Below, piece after piece: positions 7,739 through 16,019 of a DNA stretch of 53,251 nt (position 1 is its first letter; each line of letters begins with the position of its first letter). Origin of the DNA: an uncultured Eubacterium sp. GTDB lineage: Bacteria > Bacillota > Clostridia > Lachnospirales > Lachnospiraceae. The notes beneath the pieces were generated by a model. It ran no database searches, was not told where the DNA came from, and worked only from the letters and a program-made list of their open reading frames with translations. The position numbers were made by a program, and so were the translations under genes. The stretch is taken from assembly GCA_945920185.1 (NCBI GenBank), contig CAMEJP010000006.1, positions 1 through 53,251 on the forward strand, written 5' to 3'.

Positions 7739-9730
7739 ATGTCAAAAAGTATATATATAGCCGAGAAGCCGAGCGTGGCACAGGAATTTGCCAAGGCTCT
7801 CAAGGTGAACGCTTCAAGAAGCGACGGATATATAGAATCGGGTGATACCATAGTGACATGGTGTGTGGGACATCTGATTACAATGAGCTATCCCGAAAGC
7901 TACGACGAAGCGTTAAAAAGATGGTCCTATGATACGTTACCGTTTATCCCTAAGGAATGGAAATACGAAGTGATTCCTGCGGTCAGTAAGCAGTTTAACA
8001 TAGTAAAAGGTCTGCTTAACCGTCCTGACGTGGATAAAATATATGTGTGTACCGACTCGGGACGTGAGGGAGAATATATTTACAGGCTTGTTGAACAGAT
8101 GGCAGAGGTAAAGGGAAAGAAGCGTCTTCGCGTCTGGATAGATTCCCAGACGGAGGAAGAGATACTTAGAGGAATACGTGAGGCAAAGGATTTGTCAGAG
8201 TATGATAACCTGTCAGCCGCAGCGTATCTTAGGGCAAAAGAGGATTATCTTATGGGTATCAATTTTTCCCGGGTTCTGACGCTTAAATATGCTTACGGCA
8301 TAAAGCAGTATCTTGGCATCGAAAGAGTTTCGGTAAATGTGGGAAGGGTTATGACATGTGTGCTTGGAATGGTGGTAAGGCGCGAAAGAGAAATAAGGGC
8401 ATTTGTCAAGACACCGTTTTACCGTGTCCTTGGAAAATGCAGTATATCGGATAAAAATTTTGACGCAGAATGGCGTGCCGTACAGGGCTCAAAATATTTT
8501 GAAACACCGTATCTTTATAAAGAAAACGGCTTTAAGGAAGAGTCAAAGGCACGCGAGCTTATAGATTATCTCAGTGAGGATAAGCCTGTTTTGGCACAGG
8601 TTGAAAGTATCGAAAAAAAGAAAGAAAATAAAAATCCTCCGCTTCTTTATAACCTCGCGGAGCTTCAGAATGACTGCTCAAAGCTCCTTAAAATAAGCCC
8701 TGATGAAACGCTTAACATCACTCAGGAGCTTTACGAGAAAAAGCTTGTGACATATCCGAGAACAGACGCAAGAGTCCTGTCTTCGGCAGTATGTAAAGAA
8801 ATACATAAAAATATCAGTGGACTAAAGGCATTGGATTATGCTACAGTATATGCTGGTGAGATAATGGAGAAGGGACTTTATAAAGGCATAGAAAAGACAA
8901 AATACTGTAATGACAAGCAGATTACGGACCATTATGCCATTATCCCTACGGGACAGGGCTTCGGAAATCTTAAAGGTCTGTCAGATAAGTCAAAGCGTGT
9001 GTATGAAGCGATTGTCAGAAGATTTTTAAGTATATTTTATCCGCCTGCGGCATATCAGAAGATAAGTGTAGTTATGAAGGTAAAAGAAGAAAGCTTTTTT
9101 GCTTCCTTCAAAGTGCTTGTTGATGCAGGATATTTAAAGGTAGCAGGTAATTTGGTTTCCAAATCAAAAGAAGACGACGAAAATCCTGACGAGAAATGTG
9201 ATGAAAATATGCTTTCAGCTTTAAAGAACCTGAAAAAGGGAGATGTGCTGGAAATTGATGAGCTTTTTATCAAGGAAGGCGAAACCTCTCCACCAAAGCG
9301 TTACAGCTCAGGAAGTATGATACTCGCGATGGAAAATGCAGGCTCTCTCATAGAGGATGAAGACCTCCGCGCACAGATAAAAGGAAGCGGTATAGGTACT
9401 TCTGCAACAAGGGCAGAGATACTTAAAAAGCTTGTCAACATAAAGTATATTTCACTCAATAATAAAACACAGATAATAACGCCTACGCTTCTTGGCGAGA
9501 TGATATTTGACGTCGTTAATTCATCGATAAGGTCGCTTCTTAATCCGGAACTTACTGCGAGCTGGGAAAAAGGTCTTGACTACGTGGCAAACGGTCAGAT
9601 AACGTCGGAAGAATATATGCAGAAGCTGGAAAACTTTGTCGTAAAAAGAATAGACGGTGTGAAGCAGCTTAACAATCAGTACAGTATGAAAGCGTACTAT
9701 GACAGGGCTTCCGCCTATTATAAGAATTGA
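7739..9730 (+). CDS. topB: DNA topoisomerase III (type IA)
   Basis: A 663-residue type IA topoisomerase that cuts and rejoins one DNA strand to decatenate and relax DNA. The N-terminal TOPRIM domain begins SIYIAEKPSVAQ and continues with CTDSGREGEYIYR. The catalytic tyrosine is Y339 in VTYPRTDAR. GIGTSATRAEI and LNPELTASWEKGLD are also type IA motifs. The length is close to E. coli TopB (653) and shorter than many Firmicutes copies, and no zinc-ribbon tail is present. The ribosome site is weak (GTTGGA), consistent with translation coupled to the ATPase gene 16 bases upstream. Confidence 0.93.
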   Translation: MSKSIYIAEKPSVAQEFAKALKVNASRSDGYIESGDTIVTWCVGHLITMSYPESYDEALKRWSYDTLPFIPKEWKYEVIPAVSKQFNIVKGLLNRPDVDKIYVCTDSGREGEYIYRLVEQMAEVKGKKRLRVWIDSQTEEEILRGIREAKDLSEYDNLSAAAYLRAKEDYLMGINFSRVLTLKYAYGIKQYLGIERVSVNVGRVMTCVLGMVVRREREIRAFVKTPFYRVLGKCSISDKNFDAEWRAVQGSKYFETPYLYKENGFKEESKARELIDYLSEDKPVLAQVESIEKKKENKNPPLLYNLAELQNDCSKLLKISPDETLNITQELYEKKLVTYPRTDARVLSSAVCKEIHKNISGLKALDYATVYAGEIMEKGLYKGIEKTKYCNDKQITDHYAIIPTGQGFGNLKGLSDKSKRVYEAIVRRFLSIFYPPAAYQKISVVMKVKEESFFASFKVLVDAGYLKVAGNLVSKSKEDDENPDEKCDENMLSALKNLKKGDVLEIDELFIKEGETSPPKRYSSGSMILAMENAGSLIEDEDLRAQIKGSGIGTSATRAEILKKLVNIKYISLNNKTQIITPTLLGEMIFDVVNSSIRSLLNPELTASWEKGLDYVANGQITSEEYMQKLENFVVKRIDGVKQLNNQYSMKAYYDRASAYYKN

Positions 9731-9736
9731 TTCTGC

Positions 9737-9820
9737 GTGCCTTCATAAAGGCACATACAAGGAAAGCAGCGTCCGTGGGTGCGGATGCAAGTAAATAATT
9801 AAAAATCCGAAGAACGGATT
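9737..9820 (+). promoter_or_regulatory. Three tandem stem-loops in the glmS leader
   Basis: Between topB and glmS lie a perfect 7-bp hairpin GTGCCTT/AAGGCAC (9737-9754), a 6-bp stem CGTCCG/CGGATG with one wobble (about 9769-9786), and a 6-bp hairpin AATCCG/CGGATT (9804-9820) that ends directly before the ribosome site GGAAAG. No T-run follows, so these are not plain terminators. The conserved core of the glmS ribozyme is not recognisable. Confidence 0.5.
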
Positions 9821-9838
9821 GGAAAGAAGTGTGTAAAA

Positions 9839-11626
9839 ATGTGTGGTATAGTTGGATATGTAGGTTTCAGGGATTGCTCGGACGTACTTATAGATTCCCT
9901 CTCAAAGCTTGAATACAGAGGATATGACTCTGCGGGAATAGCGGTGTTTGAGGACGGAAAGATTAAGGATAAGATGCAGGCTGAACATTCAAAGCCGGAA
10001 GGCCATTGCGGAATAGGACATACGCGTTGGGCAACTCACGGAGAACCGTCAGACATCAATTCACATCCTCACGGAAACAAGAGGGTGTCAATTGTCCATA
10101 ACGGAATTATAGAAAATTACAAAGAGATAAAGGAATTTCTTGCGGCGCAGGGATATGGCTTTGAAAGTCAGACGGATACAGAAACCGTGGCAAAGCTCCT
10201 TGATTACTATTATGACGGCAAACCGCTTGAAACCATATCAAGAGTCATAGCGGAGATAAGAGGTTCTTATGCACTCGGTATTATGTTCAGGGATTTTCCT
10301 GACAGGGTATTTGCCGTAAGAAAGAACAGCCCTCTTATAGTAGGACTTGGAGAAGGCGAGAATTTTATAGCGTCAGACGTGCCTGCAATTTTGAAATATA
10401 CAAGAGAGTATTATCTTTTGGAGCATAATGAGATTGCGGTGCTTTCTGCGGATAAGGTAAAAATATATGACGTTCACGGAAATATGCTTGAAAAGCAGGT
10501 GCAGGTGGCTGACTGGGATATAGACGCCGCAGAGAAAGGCGGATATGAGCATTTTATGCTCAAGGAAATCCATGAGCAGCCGACAGCCATACGAACAACC
10601 ATAACACCGAGAATATGCGAAGACATGGTGGACTTCTCTGAAATAGGCATGACTGATGAAATGTTAAACTCATACAGACAGATATTTGTTGTGGCGTGCG
10701 GTACGGCAATGCATGCCGGCATGGTAGGAAAATATGTTATCGAAAAGCTAGCAAGAGTGCCTGTTATAGTGGATATTGCTTCAGAATTCAGATATAGGGA
10801 GCCTCTTATTGAAAAGGATGACCTTATGATACTTATATCGCAGTCGGGTGAGACTGCCGATACTCTGGCGGCTCTTGCACTTGCAAAGGAAGTAGGCGCG
10901 ACGACGCTGTCAATAGTGAATGTCAAGGGCTCGTCTATTGCGAGAGAGTCAGATATGGTTATTTACACACATGCAGGTCCTGAAATAAGCGTGGCTTCGA
11001 CTAAAGCATATGCGGTTCAGATAGCTGTCATGTATATGCTCGCATTTAAACTTGCCTATGCAAAAGGAAAAATCACCAAAGATGAGTATGTAAGCCTTGT
11101 CAAAGAACTTAAAACTACTCCTGATTATCTGGAAAAGATACTTGTCAATACGGATTACTGCAAGTTCGTGGCTTCAAAACTTATGAACGCTTCAAGCCTT
11201 CTGTATATAGGAAGAGGACTTGATTATGCACTTAGTATGGAAGGCTCGCTCAAACTTAAGGAAATATCCTACATACATTCAGAGTCTTATGCTGCAGGCG
11301 AGTTAAAACACGGAACCATCTCGCTTGTTACTGAGGAGATGCCTGTTATAGCGGTGGCTACACAGAAAAATCTTCTTGAGAAGACTGTAAGCAACATAAA
11401 GGAAGTAAAGGCAAGGGGCGCCATGGTGGTGCTTGTGTGCGGCGAGAGTCTTGAGGTTGAAAATGATGTTGCGGATTATCTTATAAAGCTGCCTGAAATT
11501 AATGATCTGCTTATGCCGATACTTGCATGCGTTCCTCTTCAGCTTCTTGCTTACTATACATCGGTGCTTAAGGGCTGTGATGTGGATAAGCCTAGAAATC
11601 TTGCGAAGTCTGTTACGGTAGAGTAA
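9839..11626 (+). CDS. glmS: Glutamine-fructose-6-phosphate aminotransferase (isomerizing)
   Basis: A 595-residue two-domain enzyme that makes glucosamine-6-phosphate from fructose-6-phosphate and glutamine, the first step to UDP-GlcNAc for peptidoglycan. The N-terminal glutaminase begins MCGIVGYVG, with Cys2 as nucleophile after Met removal, followed by GHTRWATHGEPS and VHNGIIENY. Two SIS sugar-isomerase domains follow (SQSGETADTLAAL, STKAYAVQI, SYAAGELKHG), and the protein ends in PRNLAKSVTVE, the usual C-terminus. It is followed 21 bases later by a beta-helix protein that may act on the same sugar pathway. The 108-base leader contains three stem-loops. Confidence 0.96.
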   Translation: MCGIVGYVGFRDCSDVLIDSLSKLEYRGYDSAGIAVFEDGKIKDKMQAEHSKPEGHCGIGHTRWATHGEPSDINSHPHGNKRVSIVHNGIIENYKEIKEFLAAQGYGFESQTDTETVAKLLDYYYDGKPLETISRVIAEIRGSYALGIMFRDFPDRVFAVRKNSPLIVGLGEGENFIASDVPAILKYTREYYLLEHNEIAVLSADKVKIYDVHGNMLEKQVQVADWDIDAAEKGGYEHFMLKEIHEQPTAIRTTITPRICEDMVDFSEIGMTDEMLNSYRQIFVVACGTAMHAGMVGKYVIEKLARVPVIVDIASEFRYREPLIEKDDLMILISQSGETADTLAALALAKEVGATTLSIVNVKGSSIARESDMVIYTHAGPEISVASTKAYAVQIAVMYMLAFKLAYAKGKITKDEYVSLVKELKTTPDYLEKILVNTDYCKFVASKLMNASSLLYIGRGLDYALSMEGSLKLKEISYIHSESYAAGELKHGTISLVTEEMPVIAVATQKNLLEKTVSNIKEVKARGAMVVLVCGESLEVENDVADYLIKLPEINDLLMPILACVPLQLLAYYTSVLKGCDVDKPRNLAKSVTVE

Positions 11627-11647
11627 AGAAATACGAGGTATGAAAAA

Positions 11648-12319
11648 ATGTTTGAGTCATCTATAAGGATAAGAGAACTGTATTCTCTTGAAAATACAAT
11701 TGCAAAGGATATATTTGAGGGCGTTGAGTATCCCTTTGAGGTGCTTCCTAAGATTGGAGCATTTATAACAGAGCTTGGAAAAAGTCTTGACCCTTCAAAA
11801 TACGAGCAAAGAGGAGAAAATATATGGATAGCAAAGAGTGCTGTCGTGGCACAGAGCGCGTCCATTACCGGCCCGTGTATAATAGACGAGGATGCCGAGA
11901 TAAGGCACTGTGCATTTATCAGAGGAAATGCAATTGTCGGAAAGGGAGCGGTGGTAGGAAATTCCACTGAACTAAAAAATGTTATTCTCTTTGATAAGGT
12001 TCAGGTACCTCATTACAATTATGTGGGCGATTCGATACTTGGATACAAGGCACATATGGGAGCAGGATCCATTACGTCAAACGTGAAGTCTGACAAGAGC
12101 CTTGTTGTCATCAAGGTATACGCAGACCACATACCTACAGGACTTAAGAAGGTAGGCGCGATGCTTGGTGACAATGTAGAGGTAGGCTGCGGTTCTGTTC
12201 TTAATCCGGGAACAATTATAGGAAAAAACACCAACATTTATCCGCTTTCCTCAGTCAGAGGATTTGTCGACTGCAATTCAATATATAAAAATGCGGGCGA
12301 AATAATTGTAAAAAATTGA
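11648..12319 (+). CDS. Left-handed beta-helix (hexapeptide-repeat) protein, GlmU C-terminal-like
   Basis: A 223-residue protein with a short helical N-terminus (1-65) followed by hexapeptide repeats characteristic of left-handed beta-helix acyltransferases. Repeats such as IWIAKSAVVAQSASI, AFIRGNAIVGKGAVVGN and VEVGCGSVLNPGTIIGKN are visible. The order of motifs (NYVGDSILGYKAHMGAGSITSN) resembles the acetyltransferase half of GlmU, but there is no uridylyltransferase domain. It lies 21 bases after glmS on the same strand, so a role in amino-sugar acetylation or nucleotide-sugar formation is a reasonable inference. Only the fold is certain. GAGG is close to the ATG, a weak ribosome site. Confidence 0.75.
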   Translation: MFESSIRIRELYSLENTIAKDIFEGVEYPFEVLPKIGAFITELGKSLDPSKYEQRGENIWIAKSAVVAQSASITGPCIIDEDAEIRHCAFIRGNAIVGKGAVVGNSTELKNVILFDKVQVPHYNYVGDSILGYKAHMGAGSITSNVKSDKSLVVIKVYADHIPTGLKKVGAMLGDNVEVGCGSVLNPGTIIGKNTNIYPLSSVRGFVDCNSIYKNAGEIIVKN

Positions 12320-12398
12320 ATTTTTGTTTGACTATTTGTCGTGTTTGTGAGAATATAAGTATGGTATTTTATTTACACATTTGAAAGGAGACAAAGGA

Positions 12399-13091
12399 AT
12401 GATTTATTCACAGGAAGTAGAAAAGATGTGCCCGGTGGCACAAGGCGTTCATCATGGCGCAGCACCAGTTCCAACAGAAGGAAAATGGGTAAAGAATAAA
12501 GAAGTAAAGGATATATCCGGCTTGACACACGGTATCGGCTGGTGTGCTCCACAGCAGGGTGCATGTAAGCTTACTCTTAATGTCAAGGAAGGTATCATTC
12601 AGGAGGCATTGGTTGAGACTATCGGATGTTCAGGTATGACACATTCAGCAGCTATGGCAGCAGAACTTTTGCCTGGTCTTACTGTTATGGAGGCTCTTAA
12701 TACCGATTTGGTATGTGACGCCATTAATACTGCTATGAGAGAGTTGTTCTTACAGATTGTTTACGGTAGAACACAGAGCGCATTTTCTGAGGAAGGTCTT
12801 CCGGTCGGAGCAGGTCTTGAGGATTTAGGAAAAGGACTTCGTTCACAGGTTGGTACAATGTACGGTACACTTAAGAAGGGACCTCGTTATCTTGAAATGG
12901 CAGAGGGTTATGTAACAGGTATTGCTCTTGATGATGAAGATCAGATTATCGGTTATCAGTTTGTTAACTTCGGTAAGATGACAGATTTCATTAAGAAGGG
13001 TGATGACCCTACAACAGCATATGAGAAAGCTAAGGGACAGTATGGCCGTGTAGCTGACGCTGTTAAGATTATTGACCCAAGACATGAGTAA
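12399..13091 (+). CDS. NifU-like iron-sulfur cluster assembly scaffold protein (GGGtGRT partner)
   Basis: A 230-residue protein with a NifU/IscU-like fold from about residue 35 to 130, followed by a family-specific tail. Cysteines stand at 11, 49 (GIGWCAP), 56, 77 (ETIGCSGMTHSA) and 106 (DLVCDAI). The last two occupy the kind of position held by cluster ligands in NifU. The ATG at 12399 follows AAAGGAG by 8 bases and is preferred to a TTG at 12381. It is followed after 16 bases by the GGGtGRT gene. Lysine and glycine codons are almost all AAG and GGT, as in ilvC, which suggests high expression. A TTGACT and a TATAAG lie upstream but 20 bases apart, so the promoter is unclear. The precise cluster and client protein are unknown. 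Confidence 0.8.
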   Translation: MIYSQEVEKMCPVAQGVHHGAAPVPTEGKWVKNKEVKDISGLTHGIGWCAPQQGACKLTLNVKEGIIQEALVETIGCSGMTHSAAMAAELLPGLTVMEALNTDLVCDAINTAMRELFLQIVYGRTQSAFSEEGLPVGAGLEDLGKGLRSQVGTMYGTLKKGPRYLEMAEGYVTGIALDDEDQIIGYQFVNFGKMTDFIKKGDDPTTAYEKAKGQYGRVADAVKIIDPRHE

Positions 13092-13107
13092 GAAGGAGGA
13101 CTAGACA

Positions 13108-14118
13108 ATGGCTTTATTTGAATCATATGAAAGAAGAATAGATAAAATTAATGCTGTACTTAACAGCTATGGTATTGCTTCAATCGAAGAAGCAGAGAAG
13201 ATTACAAAGGATGCCGGACTTGATGTTTACAATCAGGTTAAGGGTATTCAGCCAATTTGCTTTGAAAATGCGTGCTGGGCTTATACGGTAGGTGCAGCTA
13301 TCGCTATAAAGAAGGGCTGTAAAAGAGCAGCAGACGCTGCAGCAGCTATCGGCGAGGGTCTTCAGGCATTCTGTATTCCGGGTTCTGTTGCTGACCAGCG
13401 TAAGGTAGGTCTTGGACACGGTAACCTCGGAAAGATGCTTCTTGAGGAAGAAACAGACTGCTTCTGCTTCCTTGCAGGACATGAGTCATTCGCAGCAGCA
13501 GAGGGCGCTATCGGTATCGCAGAGAAGGCTAACAAGGTTCGTCAGAAACCTCTCAGAGTTATTCTTAACGGTCTTGGTAAGGATGCAGCTCAGATTATTT
13601 CAAGAATCAACGGATTTACATATGTTGAGACAGAGATGGATTATCATACAGGCGAGGTTAAGGAAGTATTCAGAAAGTCATACTCAACAGGACTTCGTTC
13701 AAAGGTAAACTGCTACGGCGCAAATGATGTTACGGAAGGTGTAGCTATCATGTGGAAGGAAGGCGTTGACGTATCTATCACAGGTAACTCAACAAATCCT
13801 ACAAGATTCCAGCATCCTGTTGCAGGTACATACAAGAAGGAATGTGTCGAGAAGGGTAAGAAGTACTTCTCAGTAGCTTCAGGCGGTGGTACTGGCCGTA
13901 CACTTCACCCTGACAATATGGCAGCAGGTCCTGCTTCATATGGTATGACAGATACCATGGGACGTATGCACTCAGACGCACAGTTCGCAGGTTCTTCATC
14001 AGTTCCTGCTCACGTTGAGATGATGGGTCTTATCGGTATGGGTAACAACCCAATGGTAGGTGCTACCGTTGCTGTTGCAGTAAGTGTTGAAGAGGCAGCT
14101 AAGGCAGGCAAATTCTAA
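13108..14118 (+). CDS. GGGtGRT-family protein
   Basis: A 336-residue member of a family named for its motif, visible as GGGTGRT at 259-265 within ASGGGTGRTLHPDN. Other glycine-rich and polar runs (GLGHGNLGKML, FCFLAGHESFAAAEG, GNSTNPTRFQHPVAG, GLIGMGNNPMVGA) suggest a ligand-binding pocket. No membrane segment is present, and no catalytic fold is recognised. GAAGGAGG precedes the ATG. It follows the NifU-like scaffold by 16 bases and shares its codon bias, and a strong terminator closes the pair. The link to Fe-S chemistry comes from this neighbour only. The biochemical role is unknown. Confidence 0.85.
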   Translation: MALFESYERRIDKINAVLNSYGIASIEEAEKITKDAGLDVYNQVKGIQPICFENACWAYTVGAAIAIKKGCKRAADAAAAIGEGLQAFCIPGSVADQRKVGLGHGNLGKMLLEEETDCFCFLAGHESFAAAEGAIGIAEKANKVRQKPLRVILNGLGKDAAQIISRINGFTYVETEMDYHTGEVKEVFRKSYSTGLRSKVNCYGANDVTEGVAIMWKEGVDVSITGNSTNPTRFQHPVAGTYKKECVEKGKKYFSVASGGGTGRTLHPDNMAAGPASYGMTDTMGRMHSDAQFAGSSSVPAHVEMMGLIGMGNNPMVGATVAVAVSVEEAAKAGKF

Positions 14119-14141
14119 AAAGAATTAAGATACAAAAATGG

Positions 14142-14198
14142 AAACCTTGGACAAACTTATCAGGCATATCAGTGACTGATAAGTGGTCTGAGGTTTTT
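14142..14198 (+). terminator. Intrinsic terminator of the scaffold/GGGtGRT operon
   Basis: A long interrupted hairpin with outer stem AAACCT/AGGTTT and inner stem ACTTATCAG/CTGATAAGT, followed by TTTTT. Confidence 0.85.
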
Positions 14199-14273
14199 GT
14201 GATTTGATGCAGAACACTTGTAATTTATGCCGCAGATTAATGCAATGAAACTTTTGGAAAACAGGAGGATGAG

Positions 14274-14822
14274 ATGAGCCTTAATGCGAATATAGCGTAT
14301 AATCTTAAAAAAATAAGAACTGCCAAGGGATTAAGCCTTGACGTGGTGGCGGAGCAGACAGGCGTGTCAAAGAGCATGCTGGGTCAGATTGAAAGAGGAG
14401 TTGCCAATCCTTCTGTCAGCGTGATAGGAAAGATTGTCAGCGGTTTAAGGGTTGAACTTGATGAACTGGTAAAAAATCCTCTGGAAGAGCTTTTATATAT
14501 TCCTAAAAATCAGATACAGCCTACCAAAGAGTTAGAAAACAAATACAGAGTATATACATATTTTCCGTATGATAAGGACAAGGCTTTTGAAATATATGTT
14601 ATAGAGATTTTTCCGGGGGCTTCGTATTTGAGCGGCTCTCACGGTGAAGGCACAAAAGAGTATCTTATGGTGGATACGGGAAGTTTAAAACTAAGGATAG
14701 AAGAACGCTGTCAGATGCTTGAGAGTGGTGATGCCATAAGATTTGATACCGATAAGGAACATGAGTATATCAATGTATCTGAGGAAATGCTCAGACTGAC
14801 CATTGTGTTTTCTTTTAAATAG
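14274..14822 (+). CDS. XRE-family regulator with C-terminal cupin domain
   Basis: A 182-residue regulator. Residues 5-62 are a helix-turn-helix with LKKIRTAKGLSLDVVAEQTGVS and SMLGQIERGVANPSV typical of XRE/SinR types. Residues 85-180 form a small cupin barrel (SGSHGEGTKEYLMVDTGSL) that probably senses a small molecule. AGGAGG precedes the ATG. Such regulators often control adjacent transport or amino-acid metabolism genes. Here the next unit is an amino-acid importer with a consensus promoter starting 90 bases downstream, so local control is plausible but not shown. Confidence 0.85.
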   Translation: MSLNANIAYNLKKIRTAKGLSLDVVAEQTGVSKSMLGQIERGVANPSVSVIGKIVSGLRVELDELVKNPLEELLYIPKNQIQPTKELENKYRVYTYFPYDKDKAFEIYVIEIFPGASYLSGSHGEGTKEYLMVDTGSLKLRIEERCQMLESGDAIRFDTDKEHEYINVSEEMLRLTIVFSFK

Positions 14823-14912
14823 TTATGTGCAATATAATGCATATATAAATAGACAATATATTAAAATTATAGCCTAATAAACGAAAAAAATGACATTTTT
14901 TCAAAAAAGGTG

Positions 14913-14941
14913 TTGACAAGATAATGCACATTTGTTATACT
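14913..14941 (+). promoter_or_regulatory. Consensus promoter of the amino-acid importer operon
   Basis: TTGACA and TATACT with a 17-base spacer, a near-perfect sigma-A promoter. TGCACAT overlaps the spacer, and its reverse complement ATGTGCA occurs at 14825-14831. A palindrome AGTTGCAACT (14953-14962) lies just downstream of the expected start point. These are possible operator sites. Confidence 0.85.
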
Positions 14942-14990
14942 ACGCTCATACAAGTTGCAACTGTATTAAAACAATATTGGAAAAGCAATG

Positions 14991-15032
14991 ACGCTTATTT
15001 TTATCTCCGCAAGATAAGAATAAGCGTTTTTT
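14991..15032 (+). terminator. Leader terminator (putative attenuator) upstream of the substrate-binding protein gene
   Basis: A 16-bp stem with one G-U wobble (14991-15006 with 15012-15027), loop CCGCA and five T. It lies after the consensus promoter and 18 bases before the start codon, so it must be read through for the operon to be expressed. Confidence 0.8.
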
Positions 15033-15050
15033 AATGAAAGGATGATTGTT

Positions 15051-15908
15051 ATGAAAAAAAGAATACTTTGCTTATTGCTTGCTTGCGTGATGGTTTTAGG
15101 CTGTATGACAGGATGTAAAAAGGACAGTAAAAAAGATGATAAAAAAGTCCTGAGAGTCGGTATGGAATGTGCATATGCTCCATTTAACTGGACACAGGAT
15201 TCGGCAACCGTTGCCAACGGTGATACAGCCGTTAAGATTTACGGAACAGATATGTATGCTTACGGCTATGATGTAATGATGGCTAAGAAGCTTGCAGATT
15301 CATTGGGAATGGAACTTGAAATTCATAAAGTAGAGTGGTCTTCAATCGGTATGGCTATGGACGCAGGCGAGTATGACTGCATTATCGCCGGTATGGGAAG
15401 AACTGCTGAAAGAGAAAAGTCTTATTCATTTACAACACCTTACTATTACAGAGATAACTGTGTAGTTGTAAATTCAAAGAGCGATTATACAAAGGTTAAA
15501 AGTCTTTCGGATTTTTCAGGTAAAAACGTAGTGGTTACCACACAGCTTGGCACAGGATGGATTGCAATACTTGATCAGATTCCAAACGGTAAGACAGGAA
15601 CCAACTATGAAACGACGGCAGAGTGCTTTATGGCAATATCAAACGGTACTGCAGATGTATGTGTTATAGATGTTCCTACGGCTAAGTCGGCTGCAATGAC
15701 AAATAAGGACCTTACTATCATTACTTTTGAAGAAGGTAAAGGTTTCACAGGTGATAAAGAAATGACAAATGTATGTATTGCAACGAGACTCAAAGACACA
15801 GAACTGAGAGATAAACTTCAGAAAGCCATGGATGATTTGGGATGGGATAAGACTCAGATGGACGCTATGATGGAGGAAGCCATGAAGCTTCAGCCTTCAG
15901 TACAGTAA
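15051..15908 (+). CDS. Amino-acid ABC transporter substrate-binding lipoprotein
   Basis: A 285-residue exported lipoprotein of the family 3 solute-binding proteins. A basic start and hydrophobic segment (1-20) lead into LGCMTGCKKD, with two candidate lipidated cysteines. The mature part has the family sequence VGMECAYAPFNW, YGYDVMMAKKLADSLG, YDCIIAGMGRTAEREKSYSFTTPYY and a second lobe with TTQLGTGW. It binds an amino acid outside the cell for import by the next two genes. The ATG at 15051 is preferred to one at 15042, which is directly after AAAGGA. It is controlled by a consensus promoter and a leader terminator. The particular amino acid is not evident. Confidence 0.9.
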   Translation: MKKRILCLLLACVMVLGCMTGCKKDSKKDDKKVLRVGMECAYAPFNWTQDSATVANGDTAVKIYGTDMYAYGYDVMMAKKLADSLGMELEIHKVEWSSIGMAMDAGEYDCIIAGMGRTAEREKSYSFTTPYYYRDNCVVVNSKSDYTKVKSLSDFSGKNVVVTTQLGTGWIAILDQIPNGKTGTNYETTAECFMAISNGTADVCVIDVPTAKSAAMTNKDLTIITFEEGKGFTGDKEMTNVCIATRLKDTELRDKLQKAMDDLGWDKTQMDAMMEEAMKLQPSVQ

Positions 15909-15944
15909 CTTATGTAATCAGTTAAATAACAATTATCACAATGG

Positions 15945-15986
15945 AGTGATAGCCGAAGGAAAGATACCGACGGCTGTCACTTTTTT
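15945..15986 (+). terminator. Intercistronic hairpin between binding protein and permease genes
   Basis: An 11-bp stem AGTGATAGCCG/CGGCTGTCACT with one wobble, followed by T5. It probably causes partial termination or protects the upstream message, giving more binding protein than permease. Confidence 0.75.
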
Positions 15987-16019
15987 GATGATTAACTTTT
16001 AAAATGGGAGAGAAGTGCT

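Noticed and set aside
9731..9838. glmS ribozyme upstream of glmS
   Set aside because: The gap is only 108 bases and I cannot find the conserved catalytic core; only three simple hairpins are visible.
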